A DNA stretch of 64,000 nt from Pseudomonas sp. LD120 (GCF_009861525.1 NZ_WVHL01000001.1:372001-436000), one strand, 5' to 3'. Counted from the first letter of the stretch, positions 1 to 9,106 are shown. The notes: a model not told the origin generated them from the letters alone. Numbers and translations are program-made.

Positions 1-1794
1 TTCAGCGCCAACCAGGCCACCGCCGCCGGAACCGATTTTGCCGAGCTGCAACTGACGCCCCACGGCCTGTTCTGGAATGAATACCGTCCCGCAGACGCCA
101 GTTGCCGGATCTGGCATTGGCAGCAAGGCCAGGCCCGCTGCCTGACCCCGGCGGGTTTCAGCGCCCGCAGCCGCGTCTATGAATATGGTGGCGGCGCCTT
201 CTGCATCAGCGGCGCACACCTGGTGTTCGTCAATGACGCGGACCAGCAGCTGTATCGCCAGCCCCTAGCGGGCGGCGCGCCAGAAGCCCTGACCCAGGGC
301 GTTTGCCGCTACGGAGATCTGCAGGCTCACGCCGATCAGGTCCTGGCCGTGGAAGAGTGCGCCAACGAGCACCGGCTGGTGGCCATCGACCTCCACGACG
401 GGCGTCGGCAGTTGCTCGCCGCCGGGGCCGACTTCTATGCCGCTCCGACCTTGAGCGCCAACGGCCAACGCCTGGCCTGGATCGAATGGGATCGCCCTCA
501 TCAGCCCTGGACCTGCACTCGCCTGATGCTCGCCGAACGCCACGGCGACGGCACCTGGGGTGAGCCGCGCTGCGTGGCCGGAGACGGCGAGCAGGAATCC
601 CTGCAGCAGCCACGCTTCGACCAGGACCAGCAACTCTACTGCCTGACCGATCGCCAGGGCTTCTGGCAACCCTGGGGCGAGTCCGGCAGCGGCTTGCGCC
701 CGCTGCCCTGTACCGCGGCCGATCACGCTCCAGCACCCTGGCAGCTGGGCTGCAGGACCTGGATGCCCCTGGGCGGTGACGCCTGGTTCGGCAGCTGGAC
801 CGAGAATGGCTTCGGCCGTCTCGGTGTGCACCACGCCGACGGTGCGCAACAGGACTTCAGTGGCGACTACAGTCGCTTTCGCGGCCTGGCGCTGGATCAG
901 CGCTACCTGTATTGCATCGCCGCCTCCCCCGTCAGCCCCTCGGCGGTGATCACCATCGAGCGCGAAACCCAGCAGGTACAGGTACTGGCCGGCGGCGTGG
1001 CGCCGCTGCCGGCGGAATGCATCAGCCGTCCGCAAACCCTGTGCTACCCCAGCGGTGACGGCCTGGCCCACGGTTTCTTCTATCCGGCCATGAACGGGGT
1101 CAACCGAGCGCCTCTGGTGGTGTTTATCCATGGAGGCCCCACCTCGGCCTGCTATCCGATCCTCGATCCGCGCATCCAGTTCTGGACCCAGCGCGGCTTC
1201 GCCGTGGCCGATCTGAACTACCGTGGCAGCAGCGGCTATGGCCGGGCCTATCGCCAAGCCCTGCACCTGCGCTGGGGCGAAGTGGATGTGGAAGATGCCT
1301 GCGCGGTGGTGTCCTACCTGGACCAGCAAGGGTTGATCGATCCACAACAGGCGTTCATCCGTGGCGGCAGCGCGGGGGGCTACACCACCCTCTGTGCCCT
1401 GGCTTTCGCCAAGACGTTCTGTGCCGGCGCCAGCCTGTACGGGGTCAGCGACCCCATTGCCCTCACCCGTTCCACGCACAAGTTCGAGGGCGACTATCTG
1501 GACTGGCTGATCGGCGATCCAGAGCAGGACAACGAGCGCTATCTGGCGCGCACGCCGCTGCGGTACGCCAGCAACATCAGCGTGCCCGTGGTGTTTTTCC
1601 AGGGTGAGTTGGACGCCGTGGTGGTGCCCCAGCAGACCCGCGACATGCTCAAAGCGCTCCAGGATCAGGGCATTGCTGCCGAGGCCCACTATTACCCGGA
1701 TGAACGCCACGGCTTTCGCAAGGCGGACAATCAGGCTCACGCGCTGGAACAGGAATGGCGGTTTTATCAGAAGGTGCTGCAAGCCCAATGCTGA
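1..1794 (+). CDS. S9 family prolyl oligopeptidase-type peptidase (5' truncated)
   Basis: Serine peptidase of the prolyl oligopeptidase (S9) family, probably cytoplasmic, cutting short peptides. The reading frame is open from base 1, so the N-terminus lies outside the window; about 597 codons are visible against roughly 600-700 for the family. The first two thirds look like the beta-propeller (repeated W/Y-rich strands). The C-terminal third is the alpha/beta hydrolase domain, with the nucleophile elbow GGSAGGY near base 1365, an Asp in GELDAVV and the catalytic His in DERHGF close to the C-terminus. The oxyanion-side motif HGGPT is near base 1130. All expected catalytic elements are present. 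Substrate specificity (acylaminoacyl versus dipeptidyl) cannot be read from this sequence. Confidence 0.9.
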   Translation, partial: FSANQATAAGTDFAELQLTPHGLFWNEYRPADASCRIWHWQQGQARCLTPAGFSARSRVYEYGGGAFCISGAHLVFVNDADQQLYRQPLAGGAPEALTQGVCRYGDLQAHADQVLAVEECANEHRLVAIDLHDGRRQLLAAGADFYAAPTLSANGQRLAWIEWDRPHQPWTCTRLMLAERHGDGTWGEPRCVAGDGEQESLQQPRFDQDQQLYCLTDRQGFWQPWGESGSGLRPLPCTAADHAPAPWQLGCRTWMPLGGDAWFGSWTENGFGRLGVHHADGAQQDFSGDYSRFRGLALDQRYLYCIAASPVSPSAVITIERETQQVQVLAGGVAPLPAECISRPQTLCYPSGDGLAHGFFYPAMNGVNRAPLVVFIHGGPTSACYPILDPRIQFWTQRGFAVADLNYRGSSGYGRAYRQALHLRWGEVDVEDACAVVSYLDQQGLIDPQQAFIRGGSAGGYTTLCALAFAKTFCAGASLYGVSDPIALTRSTHKFEGDYLDWLIGDPEQDNERYLARTPLRYASNISVPVVFFQGELDAVVVPQQTRDMLKALQDQGIAAEAHYYPDERHGFRKADNQAHALEQEWRFYQKVLQAQC

Positions 1795-1814
1795 GCGGGT
1801 GCTGCCCGCTCAGC
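1790..1814. terminator. Hairpin between convergent genes, possible bidirectional terminator
   Basis: A perfect 10-bp stem (GCTGAGCGGG / CCCGCTCAGC) with a 5-base loop covers the stop codon of the S9 peptidase and lies 22 bp before the end of the convergent Pmp3 gene. There is no clear T-run on either strand, so intrinsic termination is only likely. Confidence 0.45.
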
Positions 1815-1835
1815 TGGAACGGGCAGCTTGGATAA

Positions 1836-1994
1836 TCAGCGTTTGGCGATGATGTACACCGCGTGCACGATACCGGGGATGTATCCGCACAGGGTCAGCA
1901 GGATGTTCAGCCAGAAAGCGCCGCCCAAGCCCACTTGCAGAAACACTCCCAAGGGCGGCAAGAGAATGGCGAAGATGATGCGGATCAAGTCCAT
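1836..1994 (-). CDS. YqaE/Pmp3 family membrane peptide
   Basis: A 52-residue, very hydrophobic peptide of the YqaE/Pmp3 (UPF0057) family, found in the inner membrane and linked in other organisms to membrane potential and salt or cold stress. Two membrane segments are visible, roughly residues 4-25 and 30-48, with the family signature LLPPLGVFLQVG followed by LLTLCGYIPGIVHA. The frame stays open upstream, but the ATG at 1994 gives the exact family length and has a good ribosome-binding site (AGGAGC, seven bases before the ATG). Single gene, convergent with the S9 peptidase. No regulator site was seen. Confidence 0.9.
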   Translation of the reverse strand: MDLIRIIFAILLPPLGVFLQVGLGGAFWLNILLTLCGYIPGIVHAVYIIAKR

Positions 1995-2146
1995 AGGGCA
2001 GCTCCTCATAAGAAGTCGGCTCGAATGAGCCTCACGTGCAATCGACCCTGGCTGCGCGCTAGGGTTCAGAGCAATCGCTTCCCCATTCCTGACGGACCGC
2101 CCGGCGCCGCGTTCAAGGCCGAGAAACGGATCTGCAAAGGACTTGG

Positions 2147-2185
2147 ACAAAAAAACGCCCCGTGCGAAAAATCGGGCACGGGGCG
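2147..2185 (-). terminator. Intrinsic terminator of the aminotransferase/MOSC operon
   Basis: CGCCCCGTGC pairs perfectly with GCACGGGGCG around a 10-base loop; read on the minus strand it is followed by a run of T (2149-2155). It lies about 95 bp after the aminotransferase stop codon, the right place and orientation to end that operon. The remaining bases 1995-2277 hold nothing else I can identify. Confidence 0.8.
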
Positions 2186-2277
2186 ATGCGGTATACCGCG
2201 AGACGGTTCAGGAATTCATTCAATGCAAGAGCAGGCGTGAGCCGACCCGACAATGGACCCAGGTTGCTGGGTCAGTA

Positions 2278-3561
2278 TCAGACGGCCACTCCCTTACGAC
2301 ATTGCAGTTGCGCGCTCTGTACCCGGGAGAAAGCCCGGGCCAGACGCAGGAGCATCTCGTCGATATTGCCTTTGCTGACAGTCAACGCCGGGGTAAAACG
2401 CAAACAGTCCGGCTGCGGGGCGCTGAGCAGCAACCCTTCATGCAAAGCGGCATTGACCAGCGCCTGTGCCGAGTCGTCCGCCAGGCTCAGGCCCCAAAAC
2501 AACCCGTGGCCGCGCACCTCACCCTGGGCATAACGGCTCGCCAGGCGATTCAGTTCCTGGCCCAGGTATTGACCATTGACGCGAACCTGCGGCAAGAACC
2601 CGTGTTCTTGCACACTGTCTAGCACCGCCAGACCGGCCGCCGCCGTCAGCGCATTGCCATGATGAGTACCGTCCAGTTCGCCATGCTCGAAACAGCAGGC
2701 TTTGCCCCGTGCCAGCAATGCCGCCAACGGCACGCCGCCGCCAAGTCCCTTGCCCAATGCGATGATGTCGGCGCGCACGCCATACAACTGCTCGGCCAGC
2801 AGGGTGCCGCAACGGCCGACGCCCGTCTGGACCTCATCGAGAATCAGCAGGATGCCCAGTTCACGGCACAGGCGCTCGACGCCTTTGAGGTAGTGCTCAG
2901 TGGCCGGCACGACCCCGGCTTCGCCCTGGACCGGCTCAAGCATGATCGCCACCGTTTGTGCGTCCACCGCTGCGTGCAAGGCCGGCAGGTCATTGAATGG
3001 CACTTGGCTGAAACCCGGCGCCCGAGGCTCGAAACCGTTGCCTGAAACAGGTTTGCCAGTGGCTGCCAAGGCGGCAAATCCACGACCATGACAACTGTGC
3101 CGGGCGGTAATGATCCCCGCCGCGCCGCCCCGATACAGCCGGCCCCACTTGCGCGCCAGGGTGATCGCTGCCTCACAGGCTTCAGTGCCGCTGCCCAACA
3201 GGCAGGCCTGATCGCTACCGGTGCTGCGGCACAACCGATCGGCGAGCTTGAGCATGCCACGGTTATAGAACCCTGAACCGGGGTTGATCATTGACTGCGC
3301 TTGGGCAGCGATGGCATTGACCAGCACGCTGGGACTGTGGCCAAGACTGTTGGCCGCTCCGGCCTGAGTGAAGTCCAGATAGGTGCGGTCATCGCTGTCC
3401 CACAGCCAAGAGCCCTGACCACGGACAAATACCGGCTGGGGCCGCTGCACGCAGGGCATCAGGCACTCACTGGAAAAGGGCGCGCACGGTGTGGCGGCAC
3501 AAGGTTCGATGAGCAGATCATCCAGGCTCGGTGTGGCACGGCGCAAACTGAACAGGTTCAT
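2278..3561 (-). CDS. PLP-dependent class III aminotransferase (ArgD-like)
   Basis: Fold-type I pyridoxal-phosphate aminotransferase of the acetylornithine/GABA (class III) group, 427 residues. Visible landmarks in order: the N-terminal WDSDDRTYLDF strand, the phosphate-binding GSGTEACEAAI segment, EPVQGEAG, the PLP-contacting Asp in ILDEVQTGVGR, and the Schiff-base Lys in ALGKGLGGG. The start was set at 3561 because this ATG overlaps the stop of the upstream MOSC gene (ATGA), the usual sign of translational coupling; upstream sequence in frame does not look like the family. The amino donor is not clear: the context (MOSC, LysR) does not point to arginine synthesis, so argD is not assigned. 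Confidence 0.85.
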   Translation of the reverse strand: MNLFSLRRATPSLDDLLIEPCAATPCAPFSSECLMPCVQRPQPVFVRGQGSWLWDSDDRTYLDFTQAGAANSLGHSPSVLVNAIAAQAQSMINPGSGFYNRGMLKLADRLCRSTGSDQACLLGSGTEACEAAITLARKWGRLYRGGAAGIITARHSCHGRGFAALAATGKPVSGNGFEPRAPGFSQVPFNDLPALHAAVDAQTVAIMLEPVQGEAGVVPATEHYLKGVERLCRELGILLILDEVQTGVGRCGTLLAEQLYGVRADIIALGKGLGGGVPLAALLARGKACCFEHGELDGTHHGNALTAAAGLAVLDSVQEHGFLPQVRVNGQYLGQELNRLASRYAQGEVRGHGLFWGLSLADDSAQALVNAALHEGLLLSAPQPDCLRFTPALTVSKGNIDEMLLRLARAFSRVQSAQLQCRKGVAV

Positions 3562-4256
3562 GCCCGCAGGCCCTCCAGGGGCAGACCCAACAGGCGCGCG
3601 GACCAGTCCTCGACTCGACCAGTACGCAGGCGCTTGATGGCGATATCGCGCCAGCGCGAGGACAGCGCCGGGCAATCAATCAGGGTCTTCAGGCCAGCGT
3701 GTTCCAGAGGCTCGAGGAAAAAACAGCGCAAGGCCCAGGCCACGGTCAGGCCAGGGTAACTGCGCTGCAGCAACTCAAAGGGCTCGTCCACCTGGACGAA
3801 GCCAGGTTTGAGCACTCGGTAGAACCAGCCGCAGCGGCCATTGTCCTGAGCCTGCTGGGGCAGATTGACCAGGCCCCAGCGGTGGCTCAGCCGATAACAA
3901 GGCGAACGCGGTTGACTGATCTGCAGCAGCGCACCGCCCCAGCGGAACAGGTCGCCCAGACACACCTGATCTTCGGTCAGGCCATGAGTCGAGAGGTGCT
4001 CGCCAAAAGCAGGCGCACACCAATCAATCTGTGGATAACGTTTACGCCAGTGCGCGTAGTGTTCGGCGGGATAGTGATGCAGAGCCCGTTCAGGCCCGGA
4101 GTGAAAGCGCGGATCACCCTGCTCATCACTGCCCAGGCCCTGCGGCCACAACCACAAGCGATTTGCAACCAGGTGTTTGTCGGTATCACTGACCAGACCC
4201 CGACCTAGATTTTTTGCCTTGCCTATGTAAACACCATCGACATGAACGGTATTCAT
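3558..4256 (-). CDS. MOSC domain protein (YiiM-like)
   Basis: 232-residue protein with a MOSC (molybdenum cofactor sulfurase C-terminal) domain. The conserved Cys is visible in QPRSPCYRLS around residue 120, after the FGEHLST segment; the C-terminal third resembles the YiiM extension. YiiM-type proteins are linked to molybdenum-cofactor-dependent reduction of N-hydroxylated compounds, but no substrate can be read here. First gene of a two-gene operon with the aminotransferase (4-bp overlap) and divergent from the LysR regulator across 102 bp, so the regulator may control it. A ModE-like gene lies 14 kb away, not adjacent. Confidence 0.85.
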   Translation of the reverse strand: MNTVHVDGVYIGKAKNLGRGLVSDTDKHLVANRLWLWPQGLGSDEQGDPRFHSGPERALHHYPAEHYAHWRKRYPQIDWCAPAFGEHLSTHGLTEDQVCLGDLFRWGGALLQISQPRSPCYRLSHRWGLVNLPQQAQDNGRCGWFYRVLKPGFVQVDEPFELLQRSYPGLTVAWALRCFFLEPLEHAGLKTLIDCPALSSRWRDIAIKRLRTGRVEDWSARLLGLPLEGLRA

Positions 4257-4358
4257 CGCCCTTTCCGGCCCTGTAAGCCTTGTGAATAGGCGCTAGACTA
4301 GGCGCCTCGCGGGCTTCCGGCCATTTCGTTTTTTAAGCTTTTTCGATAAGAATTACTT

Positions 4359-5288
4359 ATGGATTTTAAGCAACTGCGTTATTTCGTCGCGGTGTATGAA
4401 GAGGGCCACGTAGGCCGCGCCGCAGAGCGTCTTTCGATCTCACAACCGGCGCTCTCTCAGCAGATTCGCCAGTTGGAACAGAACCTCGATGTCAGCCTGT
4501 TCGAGCGCAGTAGCAAGCGCCTGTTACCGACCCTTGCCGCCCACACCCTTTACAACCACGCCCTGCCCCTGCTCGACGGACTGCAACAGGCCCGCGAAGC
4601 CCTGCGCAACTTCAAGGGCCAGGCCCTGCGCACTCTGGCCATTGGCGTGCTGCAAACCGTGCACTCCAGCCTGGTGCCACAGATGCTCGAACGAGTCCGC
4701 AAGGCCCAGCCGCACTTGGTGGTACAGATCTACGAGCTGACCGGGCTGGAGATCGAACGGCGCCTGCTCAATGGTTCACTGGATATCGGTATCAGCTACT
4801 TGCCCCCTCGCCAGCCGGGGCTGCACGGCGTACCACTGTACGAAGATGAGCTGACACTGGTCATCCCCGAACAACATCCGCTGCGCGAATTCAAGAAGGT
4901 GTCCATGAGCCAGGCAGCGGAGTTGCCAATGCTACTGCTAGGAGAGGAGTTCCAGATCCGCCAGATCTGGCAAGCACAACTGGCCAATCTGGGACGGCGC
5001 CCTCAAGTACAGGCAGAGTTGAACAATATGGCCGGCATTCTCGACAGCCTGCCCCATACACGACTGGCCACCGTGCTTCCAGGGCGATCACAACAGCAGC
5101 ACAGCAATAAGGAATTGCTCTGGAAACCCCTGAGTGAGCCCAGGGTGCCGTTGAAAGTCGGGTTGGTCTGTCGCGATCTGCAGCGTCAGCAAGGGACGCT
5201 GGAACTGCTGCGCACGTTATTGGAGGATGCGATGAATGCTCAGGACGGACGCCTGGGTGGTGTGGTATTGCCGGAAACACTGGGCTGA
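4359..5288 (+). CDS. LysR family transcriptional regulator
   Basis: 309-residue LysR-type regulator. The winged helix-turn-helix occupies residues 1-60 (MDFKQLRYF start, HVGRAAERLSISQPALSQQIRQLE), followed by the linker helix and a periplasmic-binding-like effector domain. It is transcribed divergently from the MOSC/aminotransferase operon with 102 bp between the starts, the classical LysR arrangement, so that operon is its probable target. The ligand is unknown. The CynR/CbbR-like start MDFKQLRYF is common to many subgroups and does not settle the function. Confidence 0.9.
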   Translation: MDFKQLRYFVAVYEEGHVGRAAERLSISQPALSQQIRQLEQNLDVSLFERSSKRLLPTLAAHTLYNHALPLLDGLQQAREALRNFKGQALRTLAIGVLQTVHSSLVPQMLERVRKAQPHLVVQIYELTGLEIERRLLNGSLDIGISYLPPRQPGLHGVPLYEDELTLVIPEQHPLREFKKVSMSQAAELPMLLLGEEFQIRQIWQAQLANLGRRPQVQAELNNMAGILDSLPHTRLATVLPGRSQQQHSNKELLWKPLSEPRVPLKVGLVCRDLQRQQGTLELLRTLLEDAMNAQDGRLGGVVLPETLG

Positions 5289-5318
5289 AGCGGCGAAAAC
5301 AAAAAATCCAGACAAAAG

Positions 5319-5343
5319 AAAACCCCGCCGAAGCGGGGCTTTG
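5319..5343. terminator. Bidirectional intrinsic terminator
   Basis: CCCCGC-CGAA-GCGGGG hairpin with A-run before and T-run after, 35 bp behind the LysR stop codon. Between it and the acyl-CoA dehydrogenase end (5344-5524) I see no gene. It can serve both convergent transcripts. Confidence 0.8.
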
Positions 5344-5524
5344 CAGACTGTTTCCCTGACATCCTTTTCACTCCGCCATCCTGGCAGAATCCTACGTGTC
5401 CGTGTTGTTACTTTGCGCTTCCTGCGCGACGTCCATGTGAAGTAGATTAGCCTTCGCGGTCATCTACCGATATGGACGATCAGCAGCACGTTATGTAAGA
5501 AATATCCTACAAACACCGCCTTGG

Positions 5525-7303
5525 TTAAAACTGCTCGGCCTGCAGCAAGAACAGCGATTCGCTACCCGCCTTGACCGAGGCGGTCAGGGAGTGGATACGC
5601 GGCAGCAGACGGGCAAAGTAGAAGCGCGCAGTCCCCAATTTGCTGGCATAGAAGTCGTCCTCCTGCTCTTTGCCCAGCGCCGCCTTGGCCATCAGCGCCC
5701 ACATGTAGGCATAGGCCGTGTAGCCAAACACCTGCAGGTACTCCACCGAGGCCGCGCCGATTTCGTTGGGATTGCTGACGGCCTTGTCCAACAACCAGGC
5801 AGTCAACTCGTCCAGGTTATCCAGCGCCGCGTTCAAAGGACGGGTGAACTCCAGCAACTGCGCATCAGCGGTAGCGGTGAAATGACGAATCTCGTCGGCG
5901 AACAGCTTATAGAACGCACCGCCGCTGCCGACGATCTTGCGCCCCACCAGATCCAGCGCTTGGATACCGTTGGTGCCTTCGTAGATCTGGGTGATACGCA
6001 CGTCGCGCACCAGTTGTTCCTGACCCCATTCGCGGATGTAGCCGTGACCACCGAAGATCTGCTGACCATGCACCGTGGTTTCCAGGCCCAGGTCCGTCAG
6101 AAACGCCTTGGCCACCGGGGTCAGCAAGGCCACCAGACTGTCCGCGCGCTTGCGGGTGTCGGCGTCTTCGCTGAATTTCGCAGTATCGAGTTGCATCGCC
6201 ACATAGGTAGAGAATGCCCGGCCACCTTCGTTGGAGGCCTTCATGGTCAGCAGCATGCGCCGCACATCCGGGTGCACGATGATCGGATCAGCAACCTTGT
6301 CTTTGGCCTGCGGACCGGTGGGCGATCGGCTCTGCAAACGGTCACGGGCGTACTCCACCGCGTTCTGATAAGACCGCTCCCCCGTGGCCAGCCCCTGGAT
6401 GCCAACCCCCAGGCGCTCGTAGTTCATCATAGTGAACATCGCCGCCAAGCCTTTGTTCGGCTCACCCACCAGGTACCCGATGGCCTGATCGAAGTTCATT
6501 ACGCAGGTGGCCGAAGCCTGGATACCCATCTTGTGTTCAATCGACCCGCAGCTCAGCGGGTTACGCCCGCCGAGACTGCCATCGGCGTTGACCATGAACT
6601 TGGGCACCAGAAACAGAGAGATCCCCTTGGGGCCGGCCGGCGCATCCGGCAGCTTGGCCAGCACCAGGTGAATGATGTTCTCCGTCAGATCATGCTCACC
6701 GCCGGTGATGAAGATCTTGGTCCCGCTGATAGCGTAAGAGCCATCGGCCTGAGGCTCGGCCTTGGTGCGGATGATTCCCAAGTCAGTACCGGCATGGGGC
6801 TCGGTCAGGCACATGGAGCCGGCCCAAACACCGGCGTACATGTTCGGCAGATAAGTGGCCTTGAGTTCTTCACTGGCGTGAGCATTGATCGACAAGCAGG
6901 CACCGGCCGTGAGCATCGGATACAGACCGAACGCCAGGCTCGCGGAGTTGACCATTTCCTCGACCTGCGCCGACACTGCCTTGGGCATGCCCATGCCACC
7001 GAACTCAGGATCACCACCGACGCCAACCCAGCCACCCTCAGCGTAAGTCTGATAGGCCTGGGTAAAACCTTCCGGCGTCGTCACCACGGTGTCGTTCCAG
7101 TGACAGCCTTCCTCGTCAGCACCACGGCTGAGGGGAGCAATGCTTCTGGCGGTGACTTTGCCCGCTTCTTCCAAAATCGCCTCAACGGTTTCGGCATCCA
7201 CCGTCTCAGCCAGCGCCGGCAACTGGGCCCAAAGCTTGGCGACATCGAAGACTTCATTGAGGACGAAGCGCATATCGCGCAGGGGCGCTTTGTAGTCAGC
7301 CAT
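5525..7303 (-). CDS. FadE-type acyl-CoA dehydrogenase
   Basis: FAD-dependent acyl-CoA dehydrogenase, 592 residues, first step of fatty-acid beta-oxidation. Domain order is N-terminal helical, beta middle and C-terminal helical, plus the extra C-terminal domain of the long FadE family. Seen: CLTEPHAGTDLG and KIFITGGEHD (flavin contacts), PFAM-typical [13 protein letters not shown], and the catalytic Glu in YEGTNGIQALDLVGRK. Start at 7303 matches its paralogue at 12281 (both begin [10 protein letters not shown]); the upstream frame has no similarity. About 40-45% identical by eye to that paralogue. It corresponds to one of the PA0506-PA0508 set of P. aeruginosa, probably not the copy beside bioD. 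No clear PsrA-type palindrome is seen upstream. Confidence 0.92.
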   Translation of the reverse strand: MADYKAPLRDMRFVLNEVFDVAKLWAQLPALAETVDAETVEAILEEAGKVTARSIAPLSRGADEEGCHWNDTVVTTPEGFTQAYQTYAEGGWVGVGGDPEFGGMGMPKAVSAQVEEMVNSASLAFGLYPMLTAGACLSINAHASEELKATYLPNMYAGVWAGSMCLTEPHAGTDLGIIRTKAEPQADGSYAISGTKIFITGGEHDLTENIIHLVLAKLPDAPAGPKGISLFLVPKFMVNADGSLGGRNPLSCGSIEHKMGIQASATCVMNFDQAIGYLVGEPNKGLAAMFTMMNYERLGVGIQGLATGERSYQNAVEYARDRLQSRSPTGPQAKDKVADPIIVHPDVRRMLLTMKASNEGGRAFSTYVAMQLDTAKFSEDADTRKRADSLVALLTPVAKAFLTDLGLETTVHGQQIFGGHGYIREWGQEQLVRDVRITQIYEGTNGIQALDLVGRKIVGSGGAFYKLFADEIRHFTATADAQLLEFTRPLNAALDNLDELTAWLLDKAVSNPNEIGAASVEYLQVFGYTAYAYMWALMAKAALGKEQEDDFYASKLGTARFYFARLLPRIHSLTASVKAGSESLFLLQAEQF

Positions 7304-7392
7304 GGCAAACCTCGCAAGATCTAAACAAACGGACCGAAACAGGCCCAATGACGAAAAGCCGAGTGTAACCGAACAACTTTTTCGACACATAG

Positions 7393-7407
7393 GGTCAAGT
7401 AGTGACC
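7393..7407. promoter_or_regulatory. Inverted repeat GGTCA-N5-TGACC upstream of the acyl-CoA dehydrogenase
   Basis: A 5+5 bp perfect inverted repeat about 90 bp before the dehydrogenase start, next to a TTGACC that could be a -35 box on the minus strand. It may be an operator, but short repeats arise by chance and no regulator matches it. Confidence 0.25.
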
Positions 7408-7491
7408 TTTTTGTTATTTTTAGTCACAAGCCAAGTCCACGTGATCGAGCGCGCACCAACCGGCGAGGAGCGGCCGGGTTCGCGTTCGCGG

Positions 7492-7641
7492 TTCATCGGG
7501 GTTTTTCATGGCTGTCACTCCAACCTTGCGGGCCCACTCGCCCCACTGGTGGTTCAAGCCGGTCAACTGTGCGACAAACGCCTTGAGTGGCGGATGGTCG
7601 GCATTGGCCTGGCAATGATTGTGCAGGCGCTGAATGCGCCG
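7492..7641 (-). pseudogene. Relic of a third acyl-CoA dehydrogenase (C-terminal fragment)
   Basis: The 345-bp gap 7304-7648 is not empty. Read on the minus strand, about 50 codons give LKAFVAQLTGLNHQW, then GEWARKVGVTAMKNPDE. This aligns with [13 protein letters not shown]...[17 protein letters not shown] in the intact dehydrogenase at 10476-12281: FVA, L, LN, W, GE, KVG, AMK and the final E agree at matching spacing. There is no start codon, the frame is preceded by two stop codons next to the diguanylate cyclase stop, and similarity ends after the DE. It is best read as a remnant of a deleted paralogue, since P. aeruginosa carries three such genes in a row. The similarity was found by eye. 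Confidence 0.65.
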
Positions 7642-7648
7642 TCATCAT

Positions 7649-8989
7649 TCAACCCGCCGCCGTCTCCATGCGCACCGCGCCGCGACGATTCTGACCGAAG
7701 GCCATGACGCAGTTACGCCCCGCCCCCTTGGCACTGTAAAGCGCCTGGTCGGCGGCCTTGAGCACTTCTTCAGGAGTCCGGTGCTCCATCAAGCGCTCCG
7801 CGACACCAATGCTGATGGTCACCGAAACACTGGAAGCCGCCGCCGCACCACGGCGCTGACGTCCTTGCTGATCGTCCTGAGGGCGACTGTCCTGGTTGCG
7901 CAGTTGAATGTTGTAGGTGGCAATGACCTCGCGAATCATCTCCAGATGCGGCATGCATTCGTCCAGGGTCTTGCCGGCAAACACCACCGCGAACTCTTCT
8001 CCGCCATAACGATAAGCTCGCCCGCCGCCGGTGACTTTCGACAGCTTGCTGGCCACCAGACGCAGCACCTGATCCCCCACATCATGACCGTGGGTGTCGT
8101 TGAATTTCTTGAAATGATCGACGTCAGTCATGGCCAGTACATAATTGCGTCCCAGGCGCTGCATGCGCTCATTGAGCGCGCGGCGTCCCGGCAAGCCGGT
8201 CAACTCGTCACGGAAAGCCATCTGGTAAGCCTCATGAGCCACCGCCGCAGCGATCATCAACATCACCTGGCTGCACATGATGTTCAGGGTGAATGGCAGG
8301 ATGAAGGTCTTGGGTAACATCCAGAACAGTCCCAGCAACCCCACCAATTGCGCCGCATGCAGCGGTCGCGGGCTGCGCCAGTACTGGACCGCCAGCAGTA
8401 GGAATGCGGCCAAGAACACCGGATACGACAGCTGGATCAAGCTCATCCAGCTGCCGTGCAACGCCGGCCAGCGGATCTCCGCCAGCCAGTTCAGCAAGGC
8501 TTGTGGATAACTCTGTTCCAGGCCCAAGGCCACGCCGCCGAACGCCAGCAACACCGCGAAGCGCGCCACCATGTCCTGAAACAAATGCGTTCGCTCCTGC
8601 CAAGCGGCAAACAGACCGAACAGTAAGGGCAGCAACAGGCAACACAGATGAAACACCACCGCGGCGTCTTCGCGAACCCGACCGTTATCACGGTAAAAAT
8701 CGGTCTGGGTATCCAGCAGAAAGTAGGCGATGTATACCGTGACCATCAGGAACAACTCGCGCTGACGACGGTACACCGCGCAATAAGCCCCACCGAGCAA
8801 CAGCACCAGAGTCGGCAGCACATTGAACAGCGAAGTGAAGAAAACGTTGAGGTCCTTGACGTAAGCGGCCGCCAGTCCCGCAAGCAACAGCACTAAAGAC
8901 GGTAAAAAATGACTTAAACGTACAGCGGAAGAACGCGGCAAGGGTAAAACTCCGACCCGGCTGATCAATAGATGGCATTGTGCCTTCAT
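7649..8989 (-). CDS. Membrane diguanylate cyclase (GGDEF)
   Basis: 446-residue protein that should make cyclic di-GMP from two GTP. The N-terminal half carries about six to eight hydrophobic helices (residues ~20-235), an integral-membrane sensor. The GGDEF domain follows (~250-430), with the active-site loop RYGGEEF and the Mg/GTP segment DVDHFKKFNDTHGHDVGD. Two oddities: the inhibitory RxxD motif normally a few residues before GGEEF is absent (KVTGGGRAYRYGGEEF), so classical product inhibition is unlikely, and there is a polar insertion (RNQDSRPQDDQQGRQRRG) between the catalytic loop and the final TISIGVA strand. Monocistronic; signal unknown. Bases 8990-9106 upstream hold its presumed promoter but no clear boxes. 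Confidence 0.9.
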   Translation of the reverse strand: MKAQCHLLISRVGVLPLPRSSAVRLSHFLPSLVLLLAGLAAAYVKDLNVFFTSLFNVLPTLVLLLGGAYCAVYRRQRELFLMVTVYIAYFLLDTQTDFYRDNGRVREDAAVVFHLCCLLLPLLFGLFAAWQERTHLFQDMVARFAVLLAFGGVALGLEQSYPQALLNWLAEIRWPALHGSWMSLIQLSYPVFLAAFLLLAVQYWRSPRPLHAAQLVGLLGLFWMLPKTFILPFTLNIMCSQVMLMIAAAVAHEAYQMAFRDELTGLPGRRALNERMQRLGRNYVLAMTDVDHFKKFNDTHGHDVGDQVLRLVASKLSKVTGGGRAYRYGGEEFAVVFAGKTLDECMPHLEMIREVIATYNIQLRNQDSRPQDDQQGRQRRGAAAASSVSVTISIGVAERLMEHRTPEEVLKAADQALYSAKGAGRNCVMAFGQNRRGAVRMETAAG

Positions 8990-9106
8990 TTGCGAAGATT
9001 AAGCACAACCTGTGTGACAGGCATCACATTGCCATCTCTTTAACGGCAGGACTTCACTTCTGCTTAGCGATTTAGTCGGGAATTTTCATGCTGCTCCAGC
9101 AGACAC

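Noticed and set aside
265..1788. Long open frame antisense to the S9 peptidase
   Set aside because: High-GC shadow frame; the sense frame has a full catalytic set and normal codon use.
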